Shown: one piece after another, positions 55,595-64,000 of the stretch
Position numbering within the stretch: position 1 is the first letter of the stretch
Layout: the number at the start of each line of letters is the position of its first letter
Assembly: GCF_900636535.1 (NCBI RefSeq)
Contig: NZ_LR134289.1
Location: 2,790,001-2,854,000 of the forward strand
Reading direction: 5' to 3'
DNA from: Chryseobacterium gleum
Lineage (GTDB): Bacteria > Bacteroidota > Bacteroidia > Flavobacteriales > Weeksellaceae
Length of the DNA stretch: 64,000 bases
Notes under the pieces: model-generated
Database searches by the model: none
What the model was told of the DNA's origin: nothing
The model's input: the letters and a program-made list of their open reading frames with translations, nothing else
Program-made: the position numbers and the translations under genes

Positions 55595-55620
55595 TGTAAC
55601 ATTTTTTAAAGGTTCGTCTC
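55595..55620 (+). promoter_or_regulatory. Candidate ECF-sigma promoter
   Basis: TGTAAC (55595-55600) and CGTCT (55615-55619), 14 nt apart, resembling ECF promoters of Bacteroidetes. It lies in front of an operon that itself encodes an ECF sigma factor, so autoregulation is plausible. Confidence 0.45.
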
Positions 55621-55654
55621 TAAAAGACAAATAAACCTTAAAACTTTAGAAATC

Positions 55655-56506
55655 ATGAAAAAATTTACATTCCTTCTGATCATCATGTTATTTTTTTTAG
55701 CAGTGTGCAACATATTTGGACAGCAAACAGCATATCCGTTTGAAGTAAAGAAAAGCGGAAAAGGTAACCAGTCATTAATCTTTATTCCGGGATTTGCTTC
55801 TTCAGGAGATGTATGGAGTGAAACGGCTGCAAAGTTTGAAAACAACTTCACTTGTTACACTTTAACGATGGCTGGGTTTGCCGGAACAAAACCACAGGCA
55901 GAAGCCAGTTTTAAAGATTGGGAAAATGGAATCGCAGCTTATATCAGAAATAATAAAATTGATAAACCCATCATCATCGGACACAGCATGGGAGGCGGCC
56001 TTGCCTTGGCTATCGCAGCCGATTATCCTGAACTTGCAGGTAAAATCATTATTGTTGATGCTCTTCCGTGCCTGGCAGCAATGTCTGACCCCAATTTCAC
56101 TTCAAAAGAAAATAATGACTGTTCATCTACCATTACTCAATTAACCGCTATGAACGACGAGCAGTTCCGAAAAATGCAGGCTCAGGCAATCCCACGTCTC
56201 CTGGCAGATCCTTCTATGCAGGAAACTGTAATCGGATGGAGTGTGAAGTCAGACCGAAAAACATTTGCAAAAATGTACTGCGACTTTTTCAATACCGATC
56301 TCAGAGAAAAAATAAAAAATATACAATGTCCCTCTCTTATTCTTCTGGAATCGTTTTTTGTTAACCTTAAGCCAACAATTGAAAGCCAGTACAGGAATTT
56401 AAAAAACGCCAATATGCAGTATGCTTCAAAAGGATTGCATTTCATCATGTATGATGACAAGGATTGGTATCTTAACCAGCTTGCTAACTTTTTATCTTCG
56501 AAATAA
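55655..56506 (+). CDS. Secreted alpha/beta hydrolase, first gene of an ECF operon
   Basis: The protein has 283 residues with a signal peptide (about 1-23). The alpha/beta-hydrolase core has IPGFASSGDVW, nucleophile elbow GHSMGG (S111) and a late KGLHFIMYD histidine. It is likely periplasmic; the substrate is unknown. Its stop overlaps the sigma-factor start by one base (TAATG), so the two are translationally coupled. Confidence 0.85.
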   Translation: MKKFTFLLIIMLFFLAVCNIFGQQTAYPFEVKKSGKGNQSLIFIPGFASSGDVWSETAAKFENNFTCYTLTMAGFAGTKPQAEASFKDWENGIAAYIRNNKIDKPIIIGHSMGGGLALAIAADYPELAGKIIIVDALPCLAAMSDPNFTSKENNDCSSTITQLTAMNDEQFRKMQAQAIPRLLADPSMQETVIGWSVKSDRKTFAKMYCDFFNTDLREKIKNIQCPSLILLESFFVNLKPTIESQYRNLKNANMQYASKGLHFIMYDDKDWYLNQLANFLSSK

Positions 56507-56976
56507 TGGTTTTTGAAGAGATATACGAACTCTACTGGCAAAGGATATTCCGTTTATGCATGGGATATGTGAATGACACCGAACTTGCACAGGATCTTGC
56601 ACAGGAAACCTTTATCATTGTATGGCAGCAGCTCCCTAAATTCAGGAATGAATCCAGCATTGGAACATGGATTTTCAGAATTGCTTCCAATAACTGTCTC
56701 CGGCAGATTGAAAAGGAAAAGAAATTTGCCAAAGCAGATTTACCGGTTAATCTGGAAGAGAAAAAGCAGGAATCCATGGAGCCTCAGATACAAATGCTCT
56801 ACCAGTATATTTCGCAACTGCCGGAAACGGACAGGATCATCATTTCACTGGAACTGGAAGAGGTAAAGCAGGCTGAAATAGCCCATATTGTAGGACTTTC
56901 AGAATCCAATATCCGGGTAAAGATTCACAGAATAAAAGAAAAATTAACGCAAAAGTTTAAAGAAAATGGATTCTAA
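56506..56976 (+). CDS. ECF-family RNA polymerase sigma factor
   Basis: The protein has 156 residues. Sigma region 2 is at about 5-70 (YELYWQRIFRLCMGYV, with DLAQETFIIVWQ and TWIFRIASN). Region 4 is at about 105-150 (LPETDRIIISLELEEVKQAEIAHIVGLSESNIRVKIHRI, read as residues 105-143). It would direct transcription of a small regulon in response to an envelope signal. It is coupled to the hydrolase before it and overlaps the membrane protein after it by 11 nt. Confidence 0.94.
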   Translation: MVFEEIYELYWQRIFRLCMGYVNDTELAQDLAQETFIIVWQQLPKFRNESSIGTWIFRIASNNCLRQIEKEKKFAKADLPVNLEEKKQESMEPQIQMLYQYISQLPETDRIIISLELEEVKQAEIAHIVGLSESNIRVKIHRIKEKLTQKFKENGF

Positions 56977-57559
56977 TATCGACTTTAAAAATATATGGAA
57001 GCAGCAGACTTCCAACAAACCCAATATGGAAGAGCTTCTCGGTAAACTGAAAAAATTCAGAAATCAGAATCTGCGCAGACTGGTCTTTGCTAACATTGGA
57101 TTAATTGCCACTTCTTTATTGATTCTTTTCATCTGGTACCATTACCAGCCTGAAATGATCACGACAAAAATAGGAATTGTACTTGTTGTTTTGGGAATGG
57201 TTATTTTCCTGCTTGCCTACAACAAAATGTTTATGGTATTCTACAAAATTGATCAGACTCAATCAAATAACGAATATCTCCAAAATTTGTATGTGGTAAA
57301 AAATAAGCAGAAGTTTATGCAGACCACCATACTCAATCTCTATTTCATCATGCTGTTTCTCGGAATATGCTTTTATATGTATGAATACACATCAAGAATG
57401 ACTCTTGGATCAGCCATTCTGACCTATGCTGTAACCTCAGCCTGGATTGCTTTCAACTGGTTTTATCTGAGACCACGAACCATAAAAAAACAGCAAGGCA
57501 AACTTGACGAATTAATTAATAAATTTGAAGAGATCAATAATCAATTAAAAGAATCATGA
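56966..57559 (+). CDS. Four-helix membrane protein, probable anti-sigma partner
   Basis: The protein has 197 residues. A cytoplasmic N-terminal stretch of about 38 residues has NIWKQQTSNKPNMEELLGKL. Transmembrane helices lie at about 40-58, 65-85, 118-138 and 148-165. A charged coiled-coil tail runs from 175 to 197 (KLDELINKFEEINN). Overlap with the sigma gene (11 nt) and with the methyltransferase (4 nt) supports one operon and a sigma-binding role. This is inference: no zinc anti-sigma motif is present. Confidence 0.7.
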   Translation: MDSNIDFKNIWKQQTSNKPNMEELLGKLKKFRNQNLRRLVFANIGLIATSLLILFIWYHYQPEMITTKIGIVLVVLGMVIFLLAYNKMFMVFYKIDQTQSNNEYLQNLYVVKNKQKFMQTTILNLYFIMLFLGICFYMYEYTSRMTLGSAILTYAVTSAWIAFNWFYLRPRTIKKQQGKLDELINKFEEINNQLKES

Positions 57560-58185
57560 TATCTTCCGACAACAAAAGCCACTGGGAAAACGTATATGAA
57601 ACCAAAAATCCTGACCAGGTAAGCTGGACACAGAAAAAGCCTCAGACATCACTTGACTTTATTACATCTTCGGGATTGGGAAAAGATGCCAGCATTATCG
57701 ATATCGGAGGCGGCGACAGCAACCTTGTTGATTTTCTTCTTGAGGAAGGCTATGAAAACATTACTGTTCTTGACATTTCTGCCAAAGCTTTGCAAAAAGC
57801 GCAGGAAAGATTGGGAGATGCTGCTAACAAAGTAAAATGGATTGCTACAGATATTACTGCTTTTGAACCTACGGAAAAATATGACATCTGGCATGACAGA
57901 GCAGCCTTTCATTTCCTTACAAAACCGGAACAGGTTTCAAAATATATTGATATTGCAGAAAAGAATGTAAATAACTTTATGATTATCGGAACTTTTTCTA
58001 AAAACGGTCCCACCAAATGCAGCGGACTGGATATTCAACAGTATGATGAAGAGTCATTAGCTGAAAAATTCAAAGCTGGTTTTACAAAAATAAAGTGTAT
58101 TACAGAAGATCATATTACTCCTTTTGAGACAGTTCAGAATTTTGTATTCTGCAGTTTTAAAAAGCATTTGAAAATTCAGGATTGA
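57556..58185 (+). CDS. Class I SAM-dependent methyltransferase
   Basis: The protein has 209 residues. SAM motif I is IIDIGGGDSNL (about 47-57). The motif II acid follows in TVLDIS and a third region in WHDRAAFHFL. It resembles the thiopurine/TehB-like group. It ends the sigma operon, overlapping the preceding gene by 4 nt. The substrate is unknown. Confidence 0.88.
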   Translation: MISSDNKSHWENVYETKNPDQVSWTQKKPQTSLDFITSSGLGKDASIIDIGGGDSNLVDFLLEEGYENITVLDISAKALQKAQERLGDAANKVKWIATDITAFEPTEKYDIWHDRAAFHFLTKPEQVSKYIDIAEKNVNNFMIIGTFSKNGPTKCSGLDIQQYDEESLAEKFKAGFTKIKCITEDHITPFETVQNFVFCSFKKHLKIQD

Positions 58186-58298
58186 AATCCAATTCCGTTT
58201 TCAAAATTTTATTAATAAAAAGGGAATCCAGAATGATTCTCTTTTTTGTTGATTTAACCTCTGGGTTATTTCTCTATCATACCTACAAATCAATACTC

Positions 58299-58640
58299 AT
58301 GAAAAAAATCAGATTAGCGCTTTTACTTATGGCATTACCATTTTCAGGATTACTGTTTGCTCAGAAAACAGAAATTACAGTGCTTACACAACAGAAAGGT
58401 CCAAAATCAGGTGCAAAAGAAGAAAACATTCCTTACTTTATTCAGTTCGGTATCATGTCTAAAAACCACGAAGATTTTAAAAACAAATACCATACAGGAG
58501 TTTTTTACCAAAACTGCATCATAAGCTATGAAATATCTAAACAGGCCAAAGAAAACAACCTGGCTGTTGCAAAAACGTTAACAGAAAAATATGGTGATGC
58601 CTGGAAAAAAGATCTTGGAATCATTCCTTACGGATTATGA
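58299..58640 (+). CDS. Small secreted protein
   Basis: The protein has 113 residues from the ATG at 58299 (MKKIRLALLLMALPFSGLL), giving a signal peptide to about 22. A reading from 58182 would delay it. The mature part is unrecognised (ENIPYFIQFGIMSKNHEDF segment). It overlaps the convergent ABC gene by 6 nt at their ends. Confidence 0.65.
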   Translation: MKKIRLALLLMALPFSGLLFAQKTEITVLTQQKGPKSGAKEENIPYFIQFGIMSKNHEDFKNKYHTGVFYQNCIISYEISKQAKENNLAVAKTLTEKYGDAWKKDLGIIPYGL

Positions 58641-60392
58641 TTCTTTTTCTTCCTCCATTTCTACCTCATGGCGAAGCTGGGCTTTGTAAAGCGTTGCATA
58701 GTATCCGTTCTTATCCAAAAGCTCAAGATGTTTGCCTTCCTCTACAATTTTACCATGCTCCATCACAATGATCTTATCTGCCTTTTCAATGGTGGAAAGT
58801 CTGTGAGCAATAATAATGGATGTTCTGTTTTTGGTAATTTTTTCTGTTGCTCTCTGGATCAGCTTTTCACTTTCATGATCAATGGAAGAGGTTGCTTCAT
58901 CCAGAATTAAAATTTTCGGATCTGATAAATAAGCTCTCAGGAAAGATAACAACTGTCTCTGCCCTAAAGAAATGGATGAACCTCTTTCGCTCACTACATA
59001 ATCATATCCGCCGGGTAGCTGCTCGATAAACTGATCAACTTCAATTTCTCTCGCTCCTGCTTTTATTTTATCCAGTGTTATACTCTCATCACCGAAGGCA
59101 AGATTTTCAAAAATACTTCCATGGAAAAGGAATACATCCTGCAGTACAACTCCGATATGGCTTCTCAGATTATACAACTCATAATCTTTTAAATCCACAT
59201 CGTCAATCAGAATATTTCCGGAATTGATGTCATACAGCCTTGTGATTAAACTGATGATGGTAGATTTTCCGGCACCAGTTGCTCCAACGATAGCTACCGT
59301 TTCTCCCGGATTTACTTTAAAGTCAATCCCTTTCAGTACCTCCTGCTTTTCGTCATAAGCAAAGTGGACTTTCCTGAATTCAATTTTTCCGGCAAAATGA
59401 TCTTTCTTCACTGTTCCGTTATTCGGCATTGAGTTTTCTTCATCCATTAATCCCAGCACTCTTTCTGCACCTACAATTCCCCGCTGGATATTATTGAAAC
59501 GGTCTGCAATCTGTCTCAAAGGACGAATCAGCATAGAAATATACTGAATGAATGCAATGACCACTCCGGCACTGATGGTAATATAACCACCATAGAAAAG
59601 GATAAATCCTATAAATAATGATGAAATAAGTTCTACTACGGGGAAGAAAAGAGAGAAAATAAATACGGTTCTCAGCAACGCCCCTTTGAGGGTAATATTG
59701 ATATCATCAAATTTCTTAAACTCTGCTTCCTGTCTGTTGAATACCTGGATAATTGGCATTCCGGCAAGTCTTTCCTGTACAAAAGAATTCTGATTGGCCG
59801 TCCAGTTTCTTTCATCTCCGAAAGCTTTTTTCAGTCTTTTCTGGAAGAATCTCGTAATCACTACCATCAAAGGTAAGATAGCCAGTGTAATATAACTCAG
59901 GTGAACATTGGTACTGAACATCATGACCAATACAAACAGAATTCTCAGGATATCCCCGAATACCATCAGGAAACCGTCTGTATAAACAGTAGCAATTGTT
60001 TCCACATCACCTACTGCACGGGTTACCAGCTGCCCGATCGGGGTTTTATCAAAAAATGAAGTCTTGAAATAAATCAGTTTAGCATACAAACGCTCTCTGA
60101 TATCCCTGATCACATTCTGTGAGATGAAATTTGAAAAATAAACCAGGAAAAAGTTTAAAATCGTCTCAGCAAATACCAATCCCACAAGGATATAGATATG
60201 TTTCATCATCAAAGCCTTATCATGAAGCTTTGTTATATCATTATCCACCACCTGCATGGTAAGATAAGGCCTGTAAGTAGAAACTATCGAAAGAAATATA
60301 GAAATGATAAGGGTAAGGATGAACCAAGAACGAAATTTCATTCCGATAAAGAACAGCCTTTTTATAATCCCCCAGGTATCTTGTTTTTTCAT
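58635..60392 (-). CDS. ABC exporter, fused permease and ATPase (MsbA-like)
   Basis: The protein has 585 residues. Six transmembrane helices are in the first 300, followed by a complete ATPase: Walker A GATGAGKST (370-378), signature SLGQRQLL, Walker B LILDEAT, and the switch histidine in AHRLST. No peptidase C39 domain is present, so it is not an obvious GG-peptide exporter. It is probably a lipid or drug exporter acting as a homodimer. Confidence 0.92.
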   Translation of the reverse strand: MKKQDTWGIIKRLFFIGMKFRSWFILTLIISIFLSIVSTYRPYLTMQVVDNDITKLHDKALMMKHIYILVGLVFAETILNFFLVYFSNFISQNVIRDIRERLYAKLIYFKTSFFDKTPIGQLVTRAVGDVETIATVYTDGFLMVFGDILRILFVLVMMFSTNVHLSYITLAILPLMVVITRFFQKRLKKAFGDERNWTANQNSFVQERLAGMPIIQVFNRQEAEFKKFDDINITLKGALLRTVFIFSLFFPVVELISSLFIGFILFYGGYITISAGVVIAFIQYISMLIRPLRQIADRFNNIQRGIVGAERVLGLMDEENSMPNNGTVKKDHFAGKIEFRKVHFAYDEKQEVLKGIDFKVNPGETVAIVGATGAGKSTIISLITRLYDINSGNILIDDVDLKDYELYNLRSHIGVVLQDVFLFHGSIFENLAFGDESITLDKIKAGAREIEVDQFIEQLPGGYDYVVSERGSSISLGQRQLLSFLRAYLSDPKILILDEATSSIDHESEKLIQRATEKITKNRTSIIIAHRLSTIEKADKIIVMEHGKIVEEGKHLELLDKNGYYATLYKAQLRHEVEMEEEKES

Positions 60393-60562
60393 TGTACGAA
60401 TCGAAAGATAGAATTAAAATATAAATTCTATGCAAAAATAAGACATTATACCCGGACTGCCTTTACAACTTTTGCAAATCGTCATAGAAAGTTTCAGATA
60501 CCAGCCATTTACAAAATGAATATATTAACCATTCTTTTGCATCCACTTCAGTATATAAGATC

Positions 60563-60904
60563 TTATTCAGAAGTCTTCCCGATTTCGTCAATTTCGACTA
60601 TTGGTTTTACAGATCTTTCTTTGATCAATTTATTTTCAAGGAATTTATAAACTCCCCAAACGGCAACAATAGAGATTAACCAGCCAACGATATTCACTGC
60701 GGAAAATCCTGTATAATTTACATTTTCTGCGGATTCAGGATCTGTAATACCCAGATACATCCCGTAAGCAAAACCTAACAAAAGCTGGGTTCCTAAATAA
60801 ATACCAATAGCCAGAACACCATACTGCCACTTTGTTTTTCCAAACCTTTCTGCTAATTGTGCATAATACCGGTAAGCACCGATAAGAATAAAAATTGATA
60901 ACAT
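60563..60904 (-). CDS. Small membrane protein
   Basis: The protein has 113 residues and three hydrophobic segments (about 1-12, 26-50 and 66-88) with a charged cytoplasmic tail. The family is not recognised. It starts 26 nt after the truA stop, likely in one leftward operon. Confidence 0.65.
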   Translation of the reverse strand: MLSIFILIGAYRYYAQLAERFGKTKWQYGVLAIGIYLGTQLLLGFAYGMYLGITDPESAENVNYTGFSAVNIVGWLISIVAVWGVYKFLENKLIKERSVKPIVEIDEIGKTSE

Positions 60905-60929
60905 GATTATTTGTTTTTTTTTGTTTTAT

Positions 60930-61682
60930 TTAAAATTCATAGCCTACATCCACCAGATACAGTCCGTGTCCCGGTGCTGAGGTTCCTGCAGCGTTACGGT
61001 TTTTATCTTCAATTACTTTACGGAGATCTTCAGGTTTCAGTTTTCCGGTTCCTATTTCTACCATTGTTCCGACAATAGCACGAACCATATTCCTTAAAAA
61101 GCGATTCGCAGAAACTGTGAATTTAAGTTCCGCTCCGTTCTGCTCCCATTCTGCTTTGTAAATTTTACAGATATTGGTTTTGTTGTCAGTTTTTAATTTT
61201 GCAAAACTGGTAAAATCTTCATATTCAAAAAGAATTTTGCACGCTTCATTCATTGCATCAACATCCAGAGAACGTTTCCAGTGCTGCCAGGCAGATTCCT
61301 GCGTGAACGGATTTTTTTCCAGGGAGATATAATATTCATAAGTTCTGTATGTCGCATCAAAACGGGCATGGAAATCATCTTTTACAGGAAAAATCCTTTT
61401 AATGGAAATATCAGGCGGAAGAAAACTGTTCAGCCTTCGGGGAAGCTGGTCATCCAACTCTTTTTCCGTATCAAAATGGGCAAATATCTTTTTAGCATGA
61501 ACTCCCGTATCTGTTCTTCCTGCTCCCGTAGTTTTAATCTCTTCGCGCAAAATTGTAGACAGCGCCTTTTCTAGTTCTTCCTGTACAGAAATAGCATCCG
61601 GCTGTATCTGGTAGCCGAAATAATTCTTTCCGTTGTAAGAAAATTCAATAAAGTATCTCAAAGTATTGTAATAACTCCACAA
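60930..61682 (-). CDS. truA: tRNA pseudouridine synthase TruA
   Basis: The protein has 250 residues and makes pseudouridine at positions 38-40 of the tRNA anticodon arm. The catalytic motif GAGRTDTGVHA has nucleophile D58. The C-terminal segment FLRNMVRAIVGTM is intact, as is GHGLYLVDV. The start MWSYYNTLRY is slightly long, and an internal start at the LRYF region has no ATG, so 61682 is kept. Confidence 0.95.
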   Translation of the reverse strand: MWSYYNTLRYFIEFSYNGKNYFGYQIQPDAISVQEELEKALSTILREEIKTTGAGRTDTGVHAKKIFAHFDTEKELDDQLPRRLNSFLPPDISIKRIFPVKDDFHARFDATYRTYEYYISLEKNPFTQESAWQHWKRSLDVDAMNEACKILFEYEDFTSFAKLKTDNKTNICKIYKAEWEQNGAELKFTVSANRFLRNMVRAIVGTMVEIGTGKLKPEDLRKVIEDKNRNAAGTSAPGHGLYLVDVGYEF

Positions 61683-61754
61683 AAATACTTTAATTTAACG
61701 AAATATTTGTTGAAAAGTCTTTGAGAATATTACATCTATGCTTATGAAAATTCC

Positions 61755-61762
61755 TATTTTTG
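61755..61762 (+). promoter_or_regulatory. -7 element of lpxK
   Basis: TATTTTTG matches TAnnTTTG only 7 nt before the ATG at 61770, implying an almost leaderless message. Confidence 0.4.
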
Positions 61763-61769
61763 CAAACGT

Positions 61770-62795
61770 ATGAAAAGATGGTACCTTTATCCTTTTTCCC
61801 TCGGTTATCATTTGGTAACGGGTATCCGAAACACAATGTATGATCTGGGAATTTTTAAGTCGACGAAATTCAAGACTCCGATAATCAATGTCGGGAACCT
61901 TTCTGTGGGCGGAAGCGGAAAGTCGCCCATGGTGATGTATCTTGCCCAGTTTCTATCCAAACATTACAGAACCGGTGTGCTTTCGCGAGGCTATGGAAGG
62001 CTGACCAAAGGCTACGAAGTAACCAATTACGAAAGTAACTACAAAATGGTGGGTGATGAAGCAATGCAGCTTTTTGAGCGTTTTAAAAACCGCTTTGTCA
62101 TTGCAGTTTCCGAAGATCGTGTTCCGGGTGCCAAAAAAGTGATCAGCGATATGGATCTGGAGGTTCTCGTATTGGATGATGCCATGCAGCACAGAGCGAT
62201 CAAGGCAGGATTCAATATTTTGATGACCGACTTTAATGATCCGTTTTTCAAGGATTACCTTCTTCCAGCCGGAGACCTCAGAGAATCCCGTTCAGGATAC
62301 AAAAGAGCCGACATTATTATGGTCAGCAAATGTCCTGATGAACTGACAGAGGAAACAAAAAGGTATTATATCTCAAGAATAAAACCTTCATATGGACAAA
62401 AAGTATTCTTTTCTTCCATCGGTTACGACGAAAATGTATATGGAAAAGATAAAATGCTTCCGGATAACAACCTGAATTATTACGATATTTTACTGATCAC
62501 CGGAATTGCCAATCCGAAACCGCTTCTGGAGCATCTGGCAAAATTTTCAAAAAGGGTAAAACATTTAAAGTTCAGAGATCATCATAATTTTACGGATGAT
62601 GATATAAAAAAAATCCTTGCGGAGTATAAAAAATTAGGAGAATATAAACTGATATTAACCACAGAGAAAGATTACGTACGTCTGAAAACTTTTGACTATC
62701 TTAGAGAAATTGTTTACTACTGGCCTATCAATGTATTGATTGATAAGAAAGAAGAATTCAATCAAATCATCTTAGATTATGTTAGAAAAAATTAA
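61770..62795 (+). CDS. lpxK: Tetraacyldisaccharide 4'-kinase
   Basis: The protein has 341 residues. LpxK phosphorylates the lipid A disaccharide at the inner membrane. An N-terminal membrane-binding helix precedes Walker A GNLSVGGSGKSP (42-53, K51). The SRGYGR motif, DRVPGAKK and LVLDDAMQHR follow as in the family. It overlaps the phosphorylase gene by 17 nt, so the two are translationally coupled despite unrelated pathways. Confidence 0.96.
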   Translation: MKRWYLYPFSLGYHLVTGIRNTMYDLGIFKSTKFKTPIINVGNLSVGGSGKSPMVMYLAQFLSKHYRTGVLSRGYGRLTKGYEVTNYESNYKMVGDEAMQLFERFKNRFVIAVSEDRVPGAKKVISDMDLEVLVLDDAMQHRAIKAGFNILMTDFNDPFFKDYLLPAGDLRESRSGYKRADIIMVSKCPDELTEETKRYYISRIKPSYGQKVFFSSIGYDENVYGKDKMLPDNNLNYYDILLITGIANPKPLLEHLAKFSKRVKHLKFRDHHNFTDDDIKKILAEYKKLGEYKLILTTEKDYVRLKTFDYLREIVYYWPINVLIDKKEEFNQIILDYVRKN

Positions 62796-63594
62796 AGAAA
62801 CTGCAGATTTTATCAAAAATATCATCCAGGAAACTCCTGATTTTGCAGTTGTTTTAGGATCGGGACTGGGGAAATTACAAAATGAAGTAGAACCGATCCA
62901 CGTTTTAGAGTACAAAGACATTCCTCATTTTCCGCAAACTACAGTAGCCGGCCACACCGGGAAACTAGTTTACGGAAAGCTGGAAGGAAAAAAAGTACTG
63001 ATGATGAGCGGACGTTTCCATTACTATGAAGGACATTCAATGGAAACAGTCACTTTCCCGATAAGAGTTTTTCATCTGCTTGGAATTCAAAATCTTATTC
63101 TTTCGAATGCCTGCGGAGGCGTAAACCCAGACTACAGCGTTGCAGATATCGTTATTCTGAAAGATCACATCAATATGATGCCTGAGCACCCGCTTCGTGG
63201 AAAAAATATTGATGAGCTGGGACCACGTTTTGTGGATATGAGCGAACCTTACAACAAAAAAATGATTGCAACAGCGGAACATGCCGCTGCTGATCAGCAT
63301 ATTAAAATACACCAGGGAGTTTATGTGGCTCTGCAAGGCCCTACTTTTGAAACTCCTGCAGAATATGGAATGATCAAAGCCATTGGCGGAGATATGGTAG
63401 GAATGAGCACTGTTCCTGAAGTTATTGTTGCCAGACATATGGGAATGGACGTGTTCTGTATTTCAGTGATCACAGATCTGGGCGGACCGGATATTGCTTT
63501 CGCCGTTTCCCATGAAGAAGTATTGAATGCCGCCAACAAAGCAATGCCCAATGTAATTGCTGTTGTCAAAGGCCTGATTAAAAATTATCAGTAG
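62779..63594 (+). CDS. Purine nucleoside phosphorylase
   Basis: The protein has 271 residues and belongs to the trimeric PNP family (inosine/guanosine type). The phosphate loop is VVLGSGLG (about 24-31), with AGHTGKLVYG, the GRFHYYEG motif, SNACGGVN and MVGMSTVPEV all present. It splits purine nucleosides with phosphate for salvage. It begins inside the end of lpxK. Confidence 0.95.
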   Translation: MLEKIKETADFIKNIIQETPDFAVVLGSGLGKLQNEVEPIHVLEYKDIPHFPQTTVAGHTGKLVYGKLEGKKVLMMSGRFHYYEGHSMETVTFPIRVFHLLGIQNLILSNACGGVNPDYSVADIVILKDHINMMPEHPLRGKNIDELGPRFVDMSEPYNKKMIATAEHAAADQHIKIHQGVYVALQGPTFETPAEYGMIKAIGGDMVGMSTVPEVIVARHMGMDVFCISVITDLGGPDIAFAVSHEEVLNAANKAMPNVIAVVKGLIKNYQ

Positions 63595-63772
63595 AAATAA
63601 CCCCATAGTACAACTGAAGACGTAACATTCTTCTCCTTTGAAGGGGTGGTTTCCAGACATCCTCTTTCCTTCCCATAGAGTCCATCAATATTATAAATTT
63701 TTACTAATTCCAAAGAAATCAATCTCAGATTGCTATCCATTGTTTAGATTTGTATAAATGAAATTGTACGAG

Positions 63773-64000
63773 ATGAAAAAGTTGATATTAATTTTTATGA
63801 TGGGAATTTTTGGGATAAGTTATTCACAAAAAGTCCCTGCTGTCCTTAAAACAGGATTTTCAAAAGAAGCCTTACAGCAAAAACTGGAAGATGAAGATGG
63901 AAAAAGTGTGACCATACAGCAGATTCTTGATCAGCATAAAGGAAAAGTTTTAGTTATTGATTTCTGGGCAGGATGGTGCAGAGACTGTTTAAACGCACTT
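63773..64000 (+). CDS. TlpA/thioredoxin-like protein, 5' part
   Basis: The gene runs off the window; 76 residues are visible. A signal peptide (about 1-18, ending SYSQ) and the start of a thioredoxin-fold domain with the redox site FWAGWCRDC are seen. The ATG at 63773 is preferred over 63758 because a -7 element (TAGATTTG, 63745-63752) would place transcription start at or after 63758. It is periplasmic, probably a thiol-disulfide reductase. Confidence 0.85.
   Translation, partial: MKKLILIFMMGIFGISYSQKVPAVLKTGFSKEALQQKLEDEDGKSVTIQQILDQHKGKVLVIDFWAGWCRDCLNAL

Noticed and set aside
58635..60392. ABC exporter as the GG-peptide exporter
   Set aside because: It has no N-terminal C39 peptidase domain and lies 45 kb away.

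Overview
The window reads as chromosome of a flavobacterium of the family Weeksellaceae, most likely Chryseobacterium or a close relative. The evidence is the A+T-rich DNA, promoters of the Bacteroidetes type (TAnnTTTG near -7), SusC-like and other TonB-dependent receptors, type IX secretion sorting domains, a long Bacteroidetes-type YidC, and families common in Flavobacteriia (DUF6702, DUF2490, DUF4919, DUF2461). The species is inferred from style and not from a database match. I see no tRNA, rRNA, CRISPR array, transposase or integrase.

Layout. 1-21.8 kb is mostly conserved housekeeping: a SusC-like receptor (partial), rnhB, yidC, pyrG, a YceI protein, radA, an ACP phosphodiesterase, DUF6702, HupE/UreJ and an M1 peptidase. 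Two duplicated small GG-leader peptide genes follow, facing a LytS/LytTR two-component pair. That pair is divergent from a carboxylate-transport cluster (DUF2490, CitMHS, DctA-like, TerC). groES-groL closes the block.

21.8-41 kb is an accessory region. Its most striking part is 21.59-27.54 kb. The 3' end of groL, usually with its transcription terminator, recurs downstream as at least four partial copies, and each copy separates an unrelated, A+T-rich cargo gene. In two copies every coding difference from resident groL is synonymous. They therefore look like tails of other functional groL alleles brought in with the cargo, not drifting local duplications. Beyond the last copy lie an Abi-alpha (DUF4393) gene and a membrane protein. 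An HTH/lipoprotein module between 17-bp direct repeats follows, then a second insertion that duplicated a gene boundary (30.93-31.97 kb). Next come many secreted or small unknown proteins, two frameshifted genes, an ecotin-like protease inhibitor and a SUKH (SMI1/KNR4) protein.

41-64 kb returns to typical chromosome: a beta-lactamase-family hydrolase, a CHMI-like isomerase, DinB, and an esterase with TPRs. A 0.5-kb intergenic region then carries seven DnaA boxes (candidate oriC). After it come hotdog and alpha/beta-hydrolase genes, an FMN riboswitch with ribB, a T9SS cargo protein, a TonB-type receptor, a KgtP-like permease, an ECF-sigma operon starting with a secreted hydrolase, an ABC exporter, truA, lpxK, a purine nucleoside phosphorylase and a truncated thioredoxin-like gene.
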